Assembly: GCF_008830365.1 (NCBI RefSeq)
Contig: NZ_WBKI01000005.1
Location: 62,001 to 126,000 of the forward strand
Source: Serratia proteamaculans
GTDB taxonomy: Bacteria; Pseudomonadota; Gammaproteobacteria; Enterobacterales; Enterobacteriaceae
Length of the DNA stretch: 64,000 nucleotides
Reading direction: 5' to 3'
The notes under the pieces were generated by a model, which worked only from the letters and a program-made list of their open reading frames with translations, was not told the DNA's origin and made no database searches. The translations under genes were made by a program, and so were the position numbers. Within the stretch, counting starts at the first letter, position 1, and every line of letters starts with the position of its first letter. This document shows, one piece after another, positions 48,252 to 57,800 of this stretch.

Positions 48252-49517
48252 TCAGGCGGCAGAAACCGCCGGGGTCAATTTGCCGCGTGCGCGGATATTT
48301 CTAACCAGCAGCCCCGACACGATTATCCCGGCACAGGCAAACATGCCCATCAGGCCGAAGACAATCTTGTAGCCGGTTAGTCCGGGGAAGGCATCGAGAA
48401 TATGGCCGTACAGGCTGAAGCAAAACATCGCCGGGGCATAGCCGATAAAACTACCCAACGCCATCGCCGCACCGGTGTGTTCCTCATCAATCCCCGCCTC
48501 ACCGATCGGTGCGAAGAACACTGCACGTTGGGTAAAGACTACCGCACCAAATCCCAGCGTACAGGCCATGCCCAGATAGACCGGCATTTGCTCATGCGGC
48601 AACAGGATCAATAATGCCAGCGCAATGGCGCTGATAATAAAGGTGTAGAATAAATATTTGCTGGGGGATTTTAATACTTTGTCCGCAATCAACCCGCCAA
48701 TAGGTCCACCCACCATTTTTAGGCAATACTGATTAATGATCCCGTAGGCCCCAACCAGTGCAATCGGTAATGCATAGACATGGCTCAGGAAAGGAATAAA
48801 GAACGTCAGCCCACAATACACCGCGTAAACACAGAAAACGCTGAAGGCAATCAGCCAGACCGTTTTATTTTTTAATACGCTGCTCATGCCCGGTTTTTTA
48901 TCAACCGGCAATGCGCTTTTCGATGGTATTTTCTCCTCCGGGCTTTCCTTCATCACCAACAGAATAATAATCCCTACGATAATGGCGATCGCTGAATAAA
49001 ACAGTATCCCAACTTTGAAACCAAGGTAGCCGCTGCCAAAAGCGGTAAACAACGCCAGTGCGGAAAACGCCACCACGGTATCCACCACGCCACGCCCGGT
49101 TTCGAAAAAGCCGAACAGCCGCCCCTGCTGGGTATTATCCCCCAGCATACTCACCGATTTGAGCAGTACCGGCCAGTTCAGCATATCGCAGGTGACGCCA
49201 AACAGGGCCCAGACAAACAGAATGCCCCAGTAACCCGGCATGCTGGACAGGTAAATACCGAGTAAACCGGTAGCGATCAGTGAAAACGACATGGTAAAAC
49301 GGCGCGGCAGACGATCGGAAAAATAAATCGATAAGAAGAAGCCAATAGTGGTCACAATCGAGTTGACCGACATGGCGTTACCAATTTCTCCGTTACTCAG
49401 GTGGAAATATTCTTGCATCGGCACATAAAAAGCATCCTTAAGGGAGGGCAATTTATATATTGTCCCACCACATAAGACCAACAAGCTAAATAGCGCCCAT
49501 CTTTTTTTAGTCAGCAT
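48252..49517 (-). CDS. yihN: YihN-like MFS transporter
   Basis: The 421-residue, 12-helix protein starts MLTKKRWALFSLLVLCGGTI and aligns closely with E. coli YihN as recalled (TIYKLPSLKDAFYVPMQEYF, FGFFETGRGVVDTVVAFSAL). ATG 49517 is preferred over 49520 for spacing to GAGGG. The family is close to glycerol-3-phosphate and sugar-phosphate transporters; the substrate is unknown. It lies downstream of yihM and yihL, the E. coli gene order. Confidence 0.88.
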   Translation of the reverse strand: MLTKKRWALFSLLVLCGGTIYKLPSLKDAFYVPMQEYFHLSNGEIGNAMSVNSIVTTIGFFLSIYFSDRLPRRFTMSFSLIATGLLGIYLSSMPGYWGILFVWALFGVTCDMLNWPVLLKSVSMLGDNTQQGRLFGFFETGRGVVDTVVAFSALALFTAFGSGYLGFKVGILFYSAIAIIVGIIILLVMKESPEEKIPSKSALPVDKKPGMSSVLKNKTVWLIAFSVFCVYAVYCGLTFFIPFLSHVYALPIALVGAYGIINQYCLKMVGGPIGGLIADKVLKSPSKYLFYTFIISAIALALLILLPHEQMPVYLGMACTLGFGAVVFTQRAVFFAPIGEAGIDEEHTGAAMALGSFIGYAPAMFCFSLYGHILDAFPGLTGYKIVFGLMGMFACAGIIVSGLLVRNIRARGKLTPAVSAA

Positions 49518-49625
49518 CATTCCCTCACAGCCAATAGATAATTAAGCGGTGTTGTGACCTCGGTGATGGGACGAGCACACCTCCACATCAGCGAGAATAG
49601 GTAATTTATAAATTTCGTTATTATA

Positions 49626-50603
49626 TTATGCCGGGGTTAGCAGTTCCCGGGCTTGCTGCGTCAAACTGTTAATAATGGTGCGAACATGGTGGATTTGATT
49701 TAAAGCATCCTGAGACTCTTTTTTTAGTCGTTCTTCCAACCCTTGCTCCGGTAACGCGGTTTCACTCATTTCGCGCCATGGGATAGGCGGGTTATCGCCC
49801 TCATCGGTGAAACGAAACGGCGGCGCGTAATAATCCACTTCTTCTTCCAGCCCATAAGCGGTGACCTGCGGCCGCTCGTCGCCCAAACAAATTAGCCCCA
49901 ACAACAGTTCGCGGAAGGGTAAGTCCCCCTGCCCGGAAATACAGGCACGGTGCCCCATGCCCTTCTTCTCACGCACAATCAGCGCATCCTTGATATGCAC
50001 CTGAGTGATTTCCCCGGCCATTATCGCCAATGCCGACAGTGGATCTTCGTTGGCGTTAATCATGTTGGCGAAATCGAACAACAGGGAAAGTTGAGGAAAC
50101 TCCGCCGCCCGAACCAGGCTAACCAGTTCATGGCTCTTGAGATCTTCGTGCTGTTCCAGTGTAAAACTCAGGCCCGAGTGCTGGTAACGCTGCTTGATAT
50201 ACTGAATATCGGCCGCGATACGCGTCAACACCTCCTGCAATGGCCCCTGATAGCGCGGATAAAAGCGCACCGAACTGGCACCGGATTTAAGGGCAATATT
50301 CACCGCCTGATCGATGGTCTGCGAGTCGGAGGCGCTGGTTTCGATATGAATATCCAGCCCATAGCGCTGCGCCTGCGCACCAAAGTTGCGCAGGCGGGCA
50401 TCATCGGCGTGGCAAAGCGCCTGACTTTCCCCATCCAATACATGCACTTTCACACCGCGCAGCTGCTGCTGATGGGCAATAATCAGCAGATCCTCAGGCA
50501 GGATTTTCTCCATGCGCATATTGAGATGAAAGGCGTAGGCATGCAGATAAAGGGGCAAATTCTGCGCCCGCAGAAGGACTTTCTCCGCCGTTAAGCGATC
50601 CAT
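49626..50603 (-). CDS. yihM: YihM-like sugar isomerase/epimerase
   Basis: The 325-residue TIM-barrel protein belongs to the xylose-isomerase-like/AP-endonuclease-2 family. It starts MDRLTAEKVLLRAQNLPLYL; ATG 50603 fits the AGGTGA site better than GTG 50612. Strong blocks shared with E. coli YihM as recalled: LHAYAFHLNMRMEKILPEDL, LLFDFANMINANEDPL and TAYGLEEEVDYYAP. Metal-binding glutamate and histidine are in FTLEQHEDLKSHEL and QVHIKDAL. The reaction is unproven. In E. coli the gene adjoins the sulfoquinovose cluster, which is not present in this window. Confidence 0.88.
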   Translation of the reverse strand: MDRLTAEKVLLRAQNLPLYLHAYAFHLNMRMEKILPEDLLIIAHQQQLRGVKVHVLDGESQALCHADDARLRNFGAQAQRYGLDIHIETSASDSQTIDQAVNIALKSGASSVRFYPRYQGPLQEVLTRIAADIQYIKQRYQHSGLSFTLEQHEDLKSHELVSLVRAAEFPQLSLLFDFANMINANEDPLSALAIMAGEITQVHIKDALIVREKKGMGHRACISGQGDLPFRELLLGLICLGDERPQVTAYGLEEEVDYYAPPFRFTDEGDNPPIPWREMSETALPEQGLEERLKKESQDALNQIHHVRTIINSLTQQARELLTPA

Positions 50604-50612
50604 GGTGTTCAC

Positions 50613-51320
50613 CTATAAGTTAATGAAAAAATCCACCGACTCGAAGCGCCAGTATTCGATATCCACCTGTACGATACGGCGTTGGGCATCGGCACGATGC
50701 TTCTCTACCAGAATCGACGGCGTGCTGGCGTTGCCGCCCATCACCTTGCAGGCATCGCCGGATAATCGGGTAGGTTTAAAGGCCAAATGACGGGTACCAG
50801 TCGGGGTGCCGTAGGCGTGTTCCCACACTTCGGCAAATGAGTTTTCACCCAGACGTTTGATAAAATCGGGAGCCACCAGCGGATTGATATAGGTTTCGTG
50901 ATAAAACACGATGTGATTATCCAGTGCCCCCCAGCCACAGATCTGGTAGATCTCTGCCCCTTCACTCACCTGCAGTAAATCGCCAATAGCCGCCGGTGCC
51001 GTCAAGACCCGCTCCTTGGTCATATAGCCCCAGGAAGGAAAGCGCCCCTGCTCGATGGCCGCCTGTTTGAAGCTGGTAGACGAGTTGGGGTTGTAGTTAA
51101 ACCGCGGCAATGCCGCAAACCAGCCCCGGCGATCCTTGCGGAATATTCTCGACTCGCTTTCCAGGAACAGCAACGCCTGACGTAGCGTCATGCGCTTAAT
51201 GTTCAGCAATTCCCCCAGTTCTCGCTCCGAAGGAAGCTTGTCACCGGGGGCTATCGCGCCCTGACTCAGCCAATCATTAAGCCTTTGCTTGGCCAGTTCA
51301 ACGGTGGAGTTGTTTTCCAT
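50613..51320 (-). CDS. yihL: YihL-like GntR/HutC-family regulator
   Basis: The 235-residue protein has an N-terminal winged helix (DWLSQGAIAPGDKLPSEREL, LNIKRMTLRQALLFLESESR) and a C-terminal UbiC transcription-regulator-associated domain for a small ligand (EIYQICGWGALDNHIVFYHE, EYWRFESVDF). It lies ten bases upstream of yihM on the same strand and probably controls yihLMN. Its ligand is likely a sugar phosphate handled by YihM. Confidence 0.85.
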   Translation of the reverse strand: MENNSTVELAKQRLNDWLSQGAIAPGDKLPSERELGELLNIKRMTLRQALLFLESESRIFRKDRRGWFAALPRFNYNPNSSTSFKQAAIEQGRFPSWGYMTKERVLTAPAAIGDLLQVSEGAEIYQICGWGALDNHIVFYHETYINPLVAPDFIKRLGENSFAEVWEHAYGTPTGTRHLAFKPTRLSGDACKVMGGNASTPSILVEKHRADAQRRIVQVDIEYWRFESVDFFINL

Positions 51321-51436
51321 AGCTCACTCAATTGGTTTAAACCAGATTGCACAACAGTATCGCGGTGAATTATGACAAACAATGGGGGTACTGAATTTTA
51401 TATGTGACTCCTGTCCCAGAACCGAAAGGATGCCGG

Positions 51437-52672
51437 TTAATCCATCCTGTCTGAGGCTGGCATCGCACGCAGCGTCAGCCCCCAGAACAACAGGGCGATC
51501 AGGCTGACACCCGCACCCAGCCAGCACACGCCAGACCAGCCCGCCAGGGCAAATACGTGGGTGCTGGCAAAGGCACCCAGCCCACTGCCCACCGCGTAAA
51601 ACAGCATATAGCAGCCAACTAACCGGCTGTGGGCCTGCGGATGTGCGCTGAAAATCAGGCTCTGATTCAGCACATGAATGGCCTGCCCCGCCAGATCGAG
51701 CAGCACTATGCCCATAATCAACCATCCCAGCCCGTAACTCAGCATGCCGAGTGGTAACCAGGCCAACACCAGCAACAGCAAGCAAACCCCACTCGCCACC
51801 TGCCCCAAACCGCGATCGGCCAGGTGTCCAGCCCGTACCGCCGCCAGTGCACCCACCGCCCCCACCAAACCAAAGGCACCAATCACCGAATGTGAAAAAT
51901 TAAACGGCGCCTGACTGAGTGGCAGAACCAGTGCACTCCAGAAAATGCTGAAAGCCGCAAACATCAGCAGCGCCAGCATGCCGCGGATCTGCAGCGTGCG
52001 ATCGCGCCACAGCAACGTCAGCATTGATCGCAACAGCGCCGGATAACTGAGTGTTGAAGGCGCTGTTTGGGGGACGGGCAACAGACGCGCAAGCACCGGC
52101 AACAGGAGCAGAGTTACCGCCGCAGAGAAAAAGTAAACCGCGCGCCAGCCGCCGATATCCGCCATTGCGCCGGAAAGCGTGCGCGCCAATAACAACCCCA
52201 GCACCACACCGCCTTGCGCAGCGCCCACTACCCGTCCCCGCTCATGCGGCGCTGCCAATGTAGCGGCGAAGGCGACCAATCCCTGGGTCATGGCGGTACC
52301 CAGTAACCCCACCAGCAGCATGCCGACCAGTAATAGCAGGCTGCTGTTCGCCCAACCGACCACACAAAGTGCGGTAATCAGCAGCAGTTGCTGAACCGCC
52401 AGCAGCCGGTGACGATTAACCCGATCGCCCAACGGCACCACCAGCAACAATGCCAATGCGCAGCCTAACTGAGTGACGGTGATCACCATGCCCACCGACG
52501 CCAGGCTGATATGAAAATCCTGAGCAATGGCGTCCAGTAAAGGTTGAGCGTAATACACATTCGCCACGCTAAAGGCACTGGCCCCCGCCAGCAATAACAC
52601 CAGCGACGCAGGCAGGCGACTCAGCGCTCCGCCCTGCGCGGCACAAATCGGATCCAGCGTTTTATCACTCAT
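51437..52672 (-). CDS. MFS exporter (drug/metabolite type)
   Basis: The 411-residue, 12-helix protein starts MSDKTLDPICAAQGGALSRL with GGAG six bases away; the longer frame to 52810 crosses the divergent gene's start and is rejected. Helix 1 has ASAFSVANVYYAQPLLDAIA, and loop 2-3 VVPLGDRVNRHRLL. Such exporters are often controlled by a divergent regulator, here an HxlR protein, with two shared operator-like sites. The substrate is unknown. Confidence 0.85.
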   Translation of the reverse strand: MSDKTLDPICAAQGGALSRLPASLVLLLAGASAFSVANVYYAQPLLDAIAQDFHISLASVGMVITVTQLGCALALLLVVPLGDRVNRHRLLAVQQLLLITALCVVGWANSSLLLLVGMLLVGLLGTAMTQGLVAFAATLAAPHERGRVVGAAQGGVVLGLLLARTLSGAMADIGGWRAVYFFSAAVTLLLLPVLARLLPVPQTAPSTLSYPALLRSMLTLLWRDRTLQIRGMLALLMFAAFSIFWSALVLPLSQAPFNFSHSVIGAFGLVGAVGALAAVRAGHLADRGLGQVASGVCLLLLVLAWLPLGMLSYGLGWLIMGIVLLDLAGQAIHVLNQSLIFSAHPQAHSRLVGCYMLFYAVGSGLGAFASTHVFALAGWSGVCWLGAGVSLIALLFWGLTLRAMPASDRMD

Positions 52673-52687
52673 CGTTCGCTCCAAAGT

Positions 52688-52741
52688 GGTTTCATTATTA
52701 AACCCAATGAACTTTACGCACGGAGGTTTTATAATGCAACC
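52688..52741. promoter_or_regulatory. Duplicated 17-bp operator between MFS exporter and hxlR gene
   Basis: Two near-identical pseudo-palindromes: 52688-52704 (on the minus strand GGTTTAATAATGAAACC) and 52725-52741 (on the plus strand GGTTTTATAATGCAACC). They match at 15 of 17 positions and point in opposite directions. The right copy includes a TATAAT-type -10 for the regulator gene and the left copy covers the likely -10 of the exporter. This fits HxlR repression of both genes. Confidence 0.65.
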
Positions 52742-52767
52742 AGATATCGCTACAGGAATGGAAAGCC

Positions 52768-53217
52768 ATGAAACGTAAAAGTCTGGAAGATGCACTGTGC
52801 CCGGTGGCACGTACGCTGGATGTGATTGGTGACTGGTGGTCGCTGCTGATTGTGCGCGACGCCTTCGACGGCGTGCGCCGCTTCAGTGAGTTTCAAAAGG
52901 GGCTGGGGATGGCGAAGAATATCCTCTCTACCCGGCTACGTACCCTGGTGGCGCACGGCATTTTGGAGATTGCCCCCGCTTCGGACGGCAGTGCCTATCA
53001 GGAATATATTCTCACCGACAAGGGGCGCGCCCTGTTCCCGGTTATCGTCGGCCTGCGCCAGTGGGGGGAGGATTATCTGTTTGACGCACAAGAGGCAAGA
53101 TCAACGCTGGTAGAAAGCGACACCCGCCAACCGATCCCACGTATGACGCCGACCGGCAGCACCGGGCAGGTTCTTACGCCGCTGAATACTTTGGTGGTGA
53201 AGGTCGACGGGGCCTGA
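52768..53217 (+). CDS. HxlR-family transcriptional regulator
   Basis: The 149-residue protein starts MKRKSLEDALCPVARTLDVI. The HxlR signature is clear: a cysteine early in the chain (C11), GDWWSLLIVRDAFDGVRRFS, MAKNILSTRLRTLVAHGILE and a wing with YQEYILTDKGRALFPVIVGL. Some HxlR proteins sense electrophiles or oxidants through the early cysteine. It diverges from the MFS exporter and is its probable regulator. Confidence 0.9.
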   Translation: MKRKSLEDALCPVARTLDVIGDWWSLLIVRDAFDGVRRFSEFQKGLGMAKNILSTRLRTLVAHGILEIAPASDGSAYQEYILTDKGRALFPVIVGLRQWGEDYLFDAQEARSTLVESDTRQPIPRMTPTGSTGQVLTPLNTLVVKVDGA

Positions 53218-53247
53218 CGGATCCTTGGACGGGTGCATGCTGGGCTA

Positions 53248-53610
53248 TTAGTGGCCGAAAAGCAGCTCGGTGTATTTCTTGGAAACGGCGCCGGTGCGTT
53301 TACCGCCTTCGCCGTAGTAGCGATCCTCGCGGCACAGTCGCTCTTTGACATCGCAGAAAATGCCATTGGCAAAGGTGAATTCGGTCGGGTCGAAGTCACC
53401 TTGCGAAGACAGTTTGCTGGCGACTTTCTTGCCGAGATACTTTTCGGTCAATGGGCGGGAAATGCCATCGGTACCATTCGCACAAACATAACGGTCGCAC
53501 AACACGCCTGATGCCGGTGACTTGAGGGATGAGTTTTGCTTCGCCTGTGCAGGCATCACGGATGCGGCAAGCAGCAGGGTCAGTGAGAACGAAAGTGCTA
53601 TTTTATTCAA
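53248..53610 (-). CDS. YcgJ-like secreted protein with two cysteine pairs
   Basis: The 120-residue protein is best started at TTG 53610 (MNKIALSFSLTLLLAASVMP), eight bases from GAGG, because a complete signal peptide (cleavage near AQA, residue 23) begins there; no ATG fits. The mature part has four cysteines (C38, C43, C86, C93), suggesting two disulphides, and the pattern LTEKYLGKKV...FDPTEFTFANGIFCD. This resembles E. coli YcgJ, a protein of unknown function. It is probably periplasmic. Confidence 0.7.
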   Translation of the reverse strand: MNKIALSFSLTLLLAASVMPAQAKQNSSLKSPASGVLCDRYVCANGTDGISRPLTEKYLGKKVASKLSSQGDFDPTEFTFANGIFCDVKERLCREDRYYGEGGKRTGAVSKKYTELLFGH

Positions 53611-53754
53611 TGAGTCAGCCTCGTTTAATGGCAGAGCGCCCGTTATTTGGAGCACTATACTGCCATGAAAAACAGGCCTTTGACGATGTGCAATTTTAAG
53701 CAATCTTCGCAATGCCCCCCGGGTGATGTATAGTCCGCGTTTTACGGGGACACC

Positions 53755-54555
53755 ATGCCAACTCAATCATCCATTCGCCTGAATAAATACATTAGCGACA
53801 GCGGTATCTGTTCCCGCCGTCAGGCCGATCGCTATATCAAACTGGGTAAGGTTTTTATCAACGATAACCTGGCCGAGGTGGGTGCGCCGGTATTTATTGG
53901 GGATGTTGTGAGTGTTAACGGGCAACGGATAGAGCCGCGTAATGATGCAGATTTGGTGCTGATCGCGCTGAATAAGCCTGTGGGCATCATCACCAGCATG
54001 GGCAAACACGTGCCGAACAACATCGGTGATTTCGTTAACCACAGCCAGCGCACCTTCCCCGTCGGCCGCCTGGATAAAGATTCTCAGGGGCTGATTTTTC
54101 TGACCAACCGCGGTGAACTGGTCAATAAGATCCTGCGCGCCGGCAATAATCACCAAAAAGAGTACCTGGTCACCGTCGACAAACCGCTGACCGATGAGTT
54201 CATTCAGGGCATGGGGGCGGGCGTGCCGATATTAGGCAAAGTGACCCATAAATGTCAGGTGGAGCAAGAAGCTCCGCAGGTGTTTCGCATTACGCTGGTG
54301 CAGGGACTTAACCGCCAAATCCGCCGCATGTGTAAATACTTCGGTTATCAAGTCACCCGACTTGAGCGCGTGCGCATCATGAACATCAGTCTGGAAGGGT
54401 TAGCGCTGGGCGAATGGCGGGACTTGAGCGAGGATGAACGAACCGCGTTATTTAAACTGCTTGAGCACTCTTCGTCTGAGGACCCAGACCTGCCGCAAAG
54501 AATCGAGATACCGCCAGGCAACAATAATCTGTTGCCCAACGATACCCCGTTATAA
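53755..54555 (+). CDS. rluF: RluF, 23S rRNA pseudouridine-2604 synthase
   Basis: The 266-residue RsuA-type enzyme makes pseudouridine at position 2604 (and tRNA-Tyr position 35 in E. coli). An S4 RNA-binding domain comes first ([20 protein letters not shown]). The catalytic domain holds the aspartate motif [16 protein letters not shown] and the late [17 protein letters not shown]. The lysine-rich C-terminal tail of E. coli RluF (290 residues) is shorter here. Confidence 0.95.
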   Translation: MPTQSSIRLNKYISDSGICSRRQADRYIKLGKVFINDNLAEVGAPVFIGDVVSVNGQRIEPRNDADLVLIALNKPVGIITSMGKHVPNNIGDFVNHSQRTFPVGRLDKDSQGLIFLTNRGELVNKILRAGNNHQKEYLVTVDKPLTDEFIQGMGAGVPILGKVTHKCQVEQEAPQVFRITLVQGLNRQIRRMCKYFGYQVTRLERVRIMNISLEGLALGEWRDLSEDERTALFKLLEHSSSEDPDLPQRIEIPPGNNNLLPNDTPL

Positions 54556-54577
54556 CAAAACCGAATTTATCAAGAAA

Positions 54578-57500
54578 TCAGAATGACCATCGGATGTTGG
54601 CATTAACGGCATTAACCTGGGTATCAGAACCGTATTGCCCCTGATAGCCGAGATCCAGGCTAGTGGATCGCGACAGCTTCACGCTCACCCCAACGTCCGC
54701 CACCATCAGGTTGTCATCGACCGCGGTGCCCTGCGTGGTAAACGCATCGCTGCCGGCAAAGGCCATACGTGAAGAGGTGGTTTTATCACCGTAGGCATGT
54801 TGCCAACCCAATGAGCCGTAAAGACTGACGTTCTGCGGCAGTTCAACCGTACCGCGCACGCCCAACGTGGAATAGAAGGTATTCATCGTTTCATTGCGTA
54901 CGCTAAGCGCTGCGGCACCGCCATTTTCCTGGAAATTATCGGTATGCAGGCGGATGTAGCTCAGATTGACAAAGGGCTCAACGTTCGCGTCCGTCTGCCC
55001 AAAACGGTAGCCCGCTTCGGTGAACGCCAGCAGCGAATCGGCATCATAGTCTGCCTTAAGCCGATCCGAGTAATTACCGAAATTAACGTTGCGCTCATTT
55101 TCCAACCGGTGCCAGGTGTAACCCAACGCGCCACGTAACGAGAAGGCGCCTTGCTGCCCTGCGGCATACAGACCGAGGTGATAATTATCGCTGTCGGACT
55201 TGGAGCGGCGGCTATCGACATCATAATCACCGCGGCTATAACCAAAATATCCCCCAACGCGAACACTGCTATCCGCTAATTTATGGTCTCCCCCCAGCAG
55301 GAAACCGCTGGTGTTGCCATCGAGTTTTCCGACGTTGTCGTTACCGCTGTTTCTTGCCCATGAGCCAAACGTCTGCCCCCACACGCCACTGTTTTCGGCC
55401 TGCGCCGGTTGAACCAGCGTCATCGCCAATGGCGGAATGGGCAACGTATCGTTATCAAAAGCGCGCAACATACGCTGATTGAGCACATTGAACAGCATGG
55501 TGCTGCCGGCAATCAGGTTAGATTGCATGGAGGGATAGACCTCACCAGAAAGCTGATTGAACGCCTCGCGTGCCTCCGGCGCACTCAATAACAACAGTGA
55601 GTTGTACAGGGCCAATGAAGGGCCGCCTTGCGCCAGAGTCGAGAGCGCACCCGCGGTATTCCATTGGTTGTCGGTTTGTGTCACCGTCTGGAAAATACCT
55701 GGTTTACCGCTGCCTTCTCCCGGATTCTCGCCGCCTGGGTTCTCACCACCCGGATTTTCACCGCCTGGGTTCTCACCACCCGGATTTTCGCCGCCCGGAT
55801 TCTCACCACCCGGATTTTCACCGCCGCCTTTCTGCGCAATCGTCAAATCCACGGCGTTAGCATCGTGTTTAAGCGCAACATCCAGGAACGCAGATTTTGA
55901 GACCGCTTCGGCGAACTGCCCGTCAATTCCCCCTTCCGAGGTTAAAATACGATAGCTTTGGCCGGTCTGATAGCTGGTTTGCGGGTCCAGCGCAGTCACC
56001 TGTACCTTCGCTTGATCGCTGATGGTGGTTTTACCCGTAACCACCAGTTTGTCACTACTGCCATCACCGGCGATATCGACGTCGTAGAAAGATTCACCAA
56101 TGAAATTCAGATAGCGTTTCAGCGTCAGAGTGCCAATATTTCCGTCGCCGGGTGAAATATGACCACCGGACTGAATCTCTGTCTGACCTAAAGTGCCATT
56201 GCCGCCCAGCGTGCCGCCGGATTTGATTGACGCAGCACTGCTGTAACCCAGACCATTGCTGACGTCAGAACCGGCTGTCGCATTAAGAATCAACGTACCG
56301 CCATTCTCGGCACTCAGGGTCTGCACGTCGAAAGGACTGTCTTCTGGCTGCGTATTAATATCGCTGTTAATGATGATTTTACCGCCACGGGCGGTTACGT
56401 TCGCCTTAAGCTGGGTAAGATCCCCGCTCAGCGTCGTCTGCCCAGCGGTGTTGATCACCTCACCTTCGCCAACCATCTTATTGCGGAAATCGTAGTTGTC
56501 GGAGGTATGGTTAAAGTACACATAGCTACCGAATAACCCACCGCGCAGATTGACCACCGTTTGGGCATCGAGAGTACCCGCGCCGCCCGCCGCACCGAGC
56601 GTGGGTTCAGTCAGGCCGGTACCGGTATCCATGTTGCCGCGGCTGCCGATGATTAGCGCGCCCCTGTTCGAACCGGAACCGGTATCGCCCAACCGCAGCT
56701 CGTTAGCCCCGGCGGAGAATGTTCCGCCGTCCACCACCGATAACACGCCGTTGCCATAATCTCCCACGTTGACGCTGCCGGCACTGGTAAAGCGCGAACC
56801 TTCACCAGCGATATAAAGCTCGGCAGTTTTGCGCGAGCCAGAAACGCCGGCAATTTCCGCGCTGCCGACGTTAACCACGCCGCCATTGAGCACGTCCACA
56901 TCGCCGTTGGCCGTGAGCATTTGGCTGATGTTCCACTGCGAGTTTTTACCCGTCACCGTGGCTTTGGGATTCAGCTTGTCGGCCTCATCAGGCTTGAATC
57001 CGCTGTCTATTCTGGCGGCGGCCGTGGTTGTCACCACCCCACCATCTTCAATCAACAAGGTGGAACGCGCACCCTGCCCAAAACCGATGCCAAGCCTGTC
57101 GCTGGTAACCCTGGAACCGGCACCTTTAACATTCAAATGGCTGTCGTAACCTCCGGTAGTGCCGACGATAATTTCTTTCGCACTGGCCAGCCCGCCATCT
57201 TCAACCCGCAATGTCCCCTGGCCGAGGTTTAAACTGCCACGCAGAACATTTTGATCGTTTATGGCACTCAATACCGCATTAGGTCCTCTGACCGTGACCA
57301 GGCTTTCATAAATTTTGCCATCTGAGCGGGTGCCGATATTGATGTTATAGCCGCCGACCTGGCCATTATCTATCAACAGGTTTCCACTTTGATTGCGACC
57401 GACGTAAACATTCCCGCTGTAGGCTAACGGTTCTGTCACTTTGGATTCACCATCGAATATAACATCGGCGGCCCGAGCCATATCGGCAGACCCCATCAAT

Positions 57501-57583
57501 AGCAATGGCGCGGAAAAAAGTGCGAGGTAAATTTTGGAAAGCGGTTTTCTTACCGCTAAATGATGCGATATTTTATCTTTCAT
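54578..57583 (-). CDS. Autotransporter adhesin-like protein with GGENP repeat linker
   Basis: The 1001-residue type Va secretion protein has a long signal peptide (about 1-38, ending ADMARA). Its passenger (40-580) is full of short glycine-rich beta-helix turns with repeated phrases such as LRVEDGG, LLIEDGGVV, LSVVDGGTFS and AELYIAGEGSRFTS. A seven-fold GGENP linker (about 585-621) follows, then a C-terminal 12-strand beta-barrel (about 730-1001, from NSGVWGQTFGSWARNSGNDN) ending in W-S-F as outer-membrane proteins do. No protease triad or subtilisin motif was seen, so an adhesin or biofilm role is likelier. A lipoprotein and a two-component system lie upstream, possibly its regulators. Confidence 0.88.
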   Translation of the reverse strand: MKDKISHHLAVRKPLSKIYLALFSAPLLLMGSADMARAADVIFDGESKVTEPLAYSGNVYVGRNQSGNLLIDNGQVGGYNINIGTRSDGKIYESLVTVRGPNAVLSAINDQNVLRGSLNLGQGTLRVEDGGLASAKEIIVGTTGGYDSHLNVKGAGSRVTSDRLGIGFGQGARSTLLIEDGGVVTTTAAARIDSGFKPDEADKLNPKATVTGKNSQWNISQMLTANGDVDVLNGGVVNVGSAEIAGVSGSRKTAELYIAGEGSRFTSAGSVNVGDYGNGVLSVVDGGTFSAGANELRLGDTGSGSNRGALIIGSRGNMDTGTGLTEPTLGAAGGAGTLDAQTVVNLRGGLFGSYVYFNHTSDNYDFRNKMVGEGEVINTAGQTTLSGDLTQLKANVTARGGKIIINSDINTQPEDSPFDVQTLSAENGGTLILNATAGSDVSNGLGYSSAASIKSGGTLGGNGTLGQTEIQSGGHISPGDGNIGTLTLKRYLNFIGESFYDVDIAGDGSSDKLVVTGKTTISDQAKVQVTALDPQTSYQTGQSYRILTSEGGIDGQFAEAVSKSAFLDVALKHDANAVDLTIAQKGGGENPGGENPGGENPGGENPGGENPGGENPGGENPGEGSGKPGIFQTVTQTDNQWNTAGALSTLAQGGPSLALYNSLLLLSAPEAREAFNQLSGEVYPSMQSNLIAGSTMLFNVLNQRMLRAFDNDTLPIPPLAMTLVQPAQAENSGVWGQTFGSWARNSGNDNVGKLDGNTSGFLLGGDHKLADSSVRVGGYFGYSRGDYDVDSRRSKSDSDNYHLGLYAAGQQGAFSLRGALGYTWHRLENERNVNFGNYSDRLKADYDADSLLAFTEAGYRFGQTDANVEPFVNLSYIRLHTDNFQENGGAAALSVRNETMNTFYSTLGVRGTVELPQNVSLYGSLGWQHAYGDKTTSSRMAFAGSDAFTTQGTAVDDNLMVADVGVSVKLSRSTSLDLGYQGQYGSDTQVNAVNANIRWSF
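55719..55826 (-). repeat. 15-bp tandem repeat encoding (GGENP)7
   Basis: About seven 15-base units encode GGENP, with synonymous changes that alternate partly in 30-base blocks. Because the unit is a multiple of three, copy-number change alters linker length without a frameshift. It lies between passenger and barrel of the autotransporter, where a flexible spacer is tolerated. Confidence 0.9.
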
Positions 57584-57800
57584 GTTTTCTCTCCGGCCTA
57601 ATTAACTTAGTGCCATCAAAATTATTATTTATATGAAAAATTCAATGTATTAGAGGGTATAGAGTGCGTAATGCCGCAAACACAAACTGATTGCCATCGA
57701 GACGCAAGCTTATTGCCCCCCAGCGCTAACGCCTCGATGCCAAACTTATTGGGCTTGCGGATCAATACTGATTTCCCCCTCGGCTCACGCCCACAGGAGA

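Noticed and set aside
51324-51785. Second frame at the 3' end of the MFS exporter gene
   Set aside because: Shadow of the exporter; translation has no membrane pattern and no start signal.
55719-55826. CRISPR-like array
   Set aside because: The units are contiguous 15-mers in frame in a gene, without spacers.
55557-55955. Proline-rich repeat protein (FSPPG units) on the plus strand
   Set aside because: It is the complement of the GGENP repeat in the autotransporter; no start signals or independent features.
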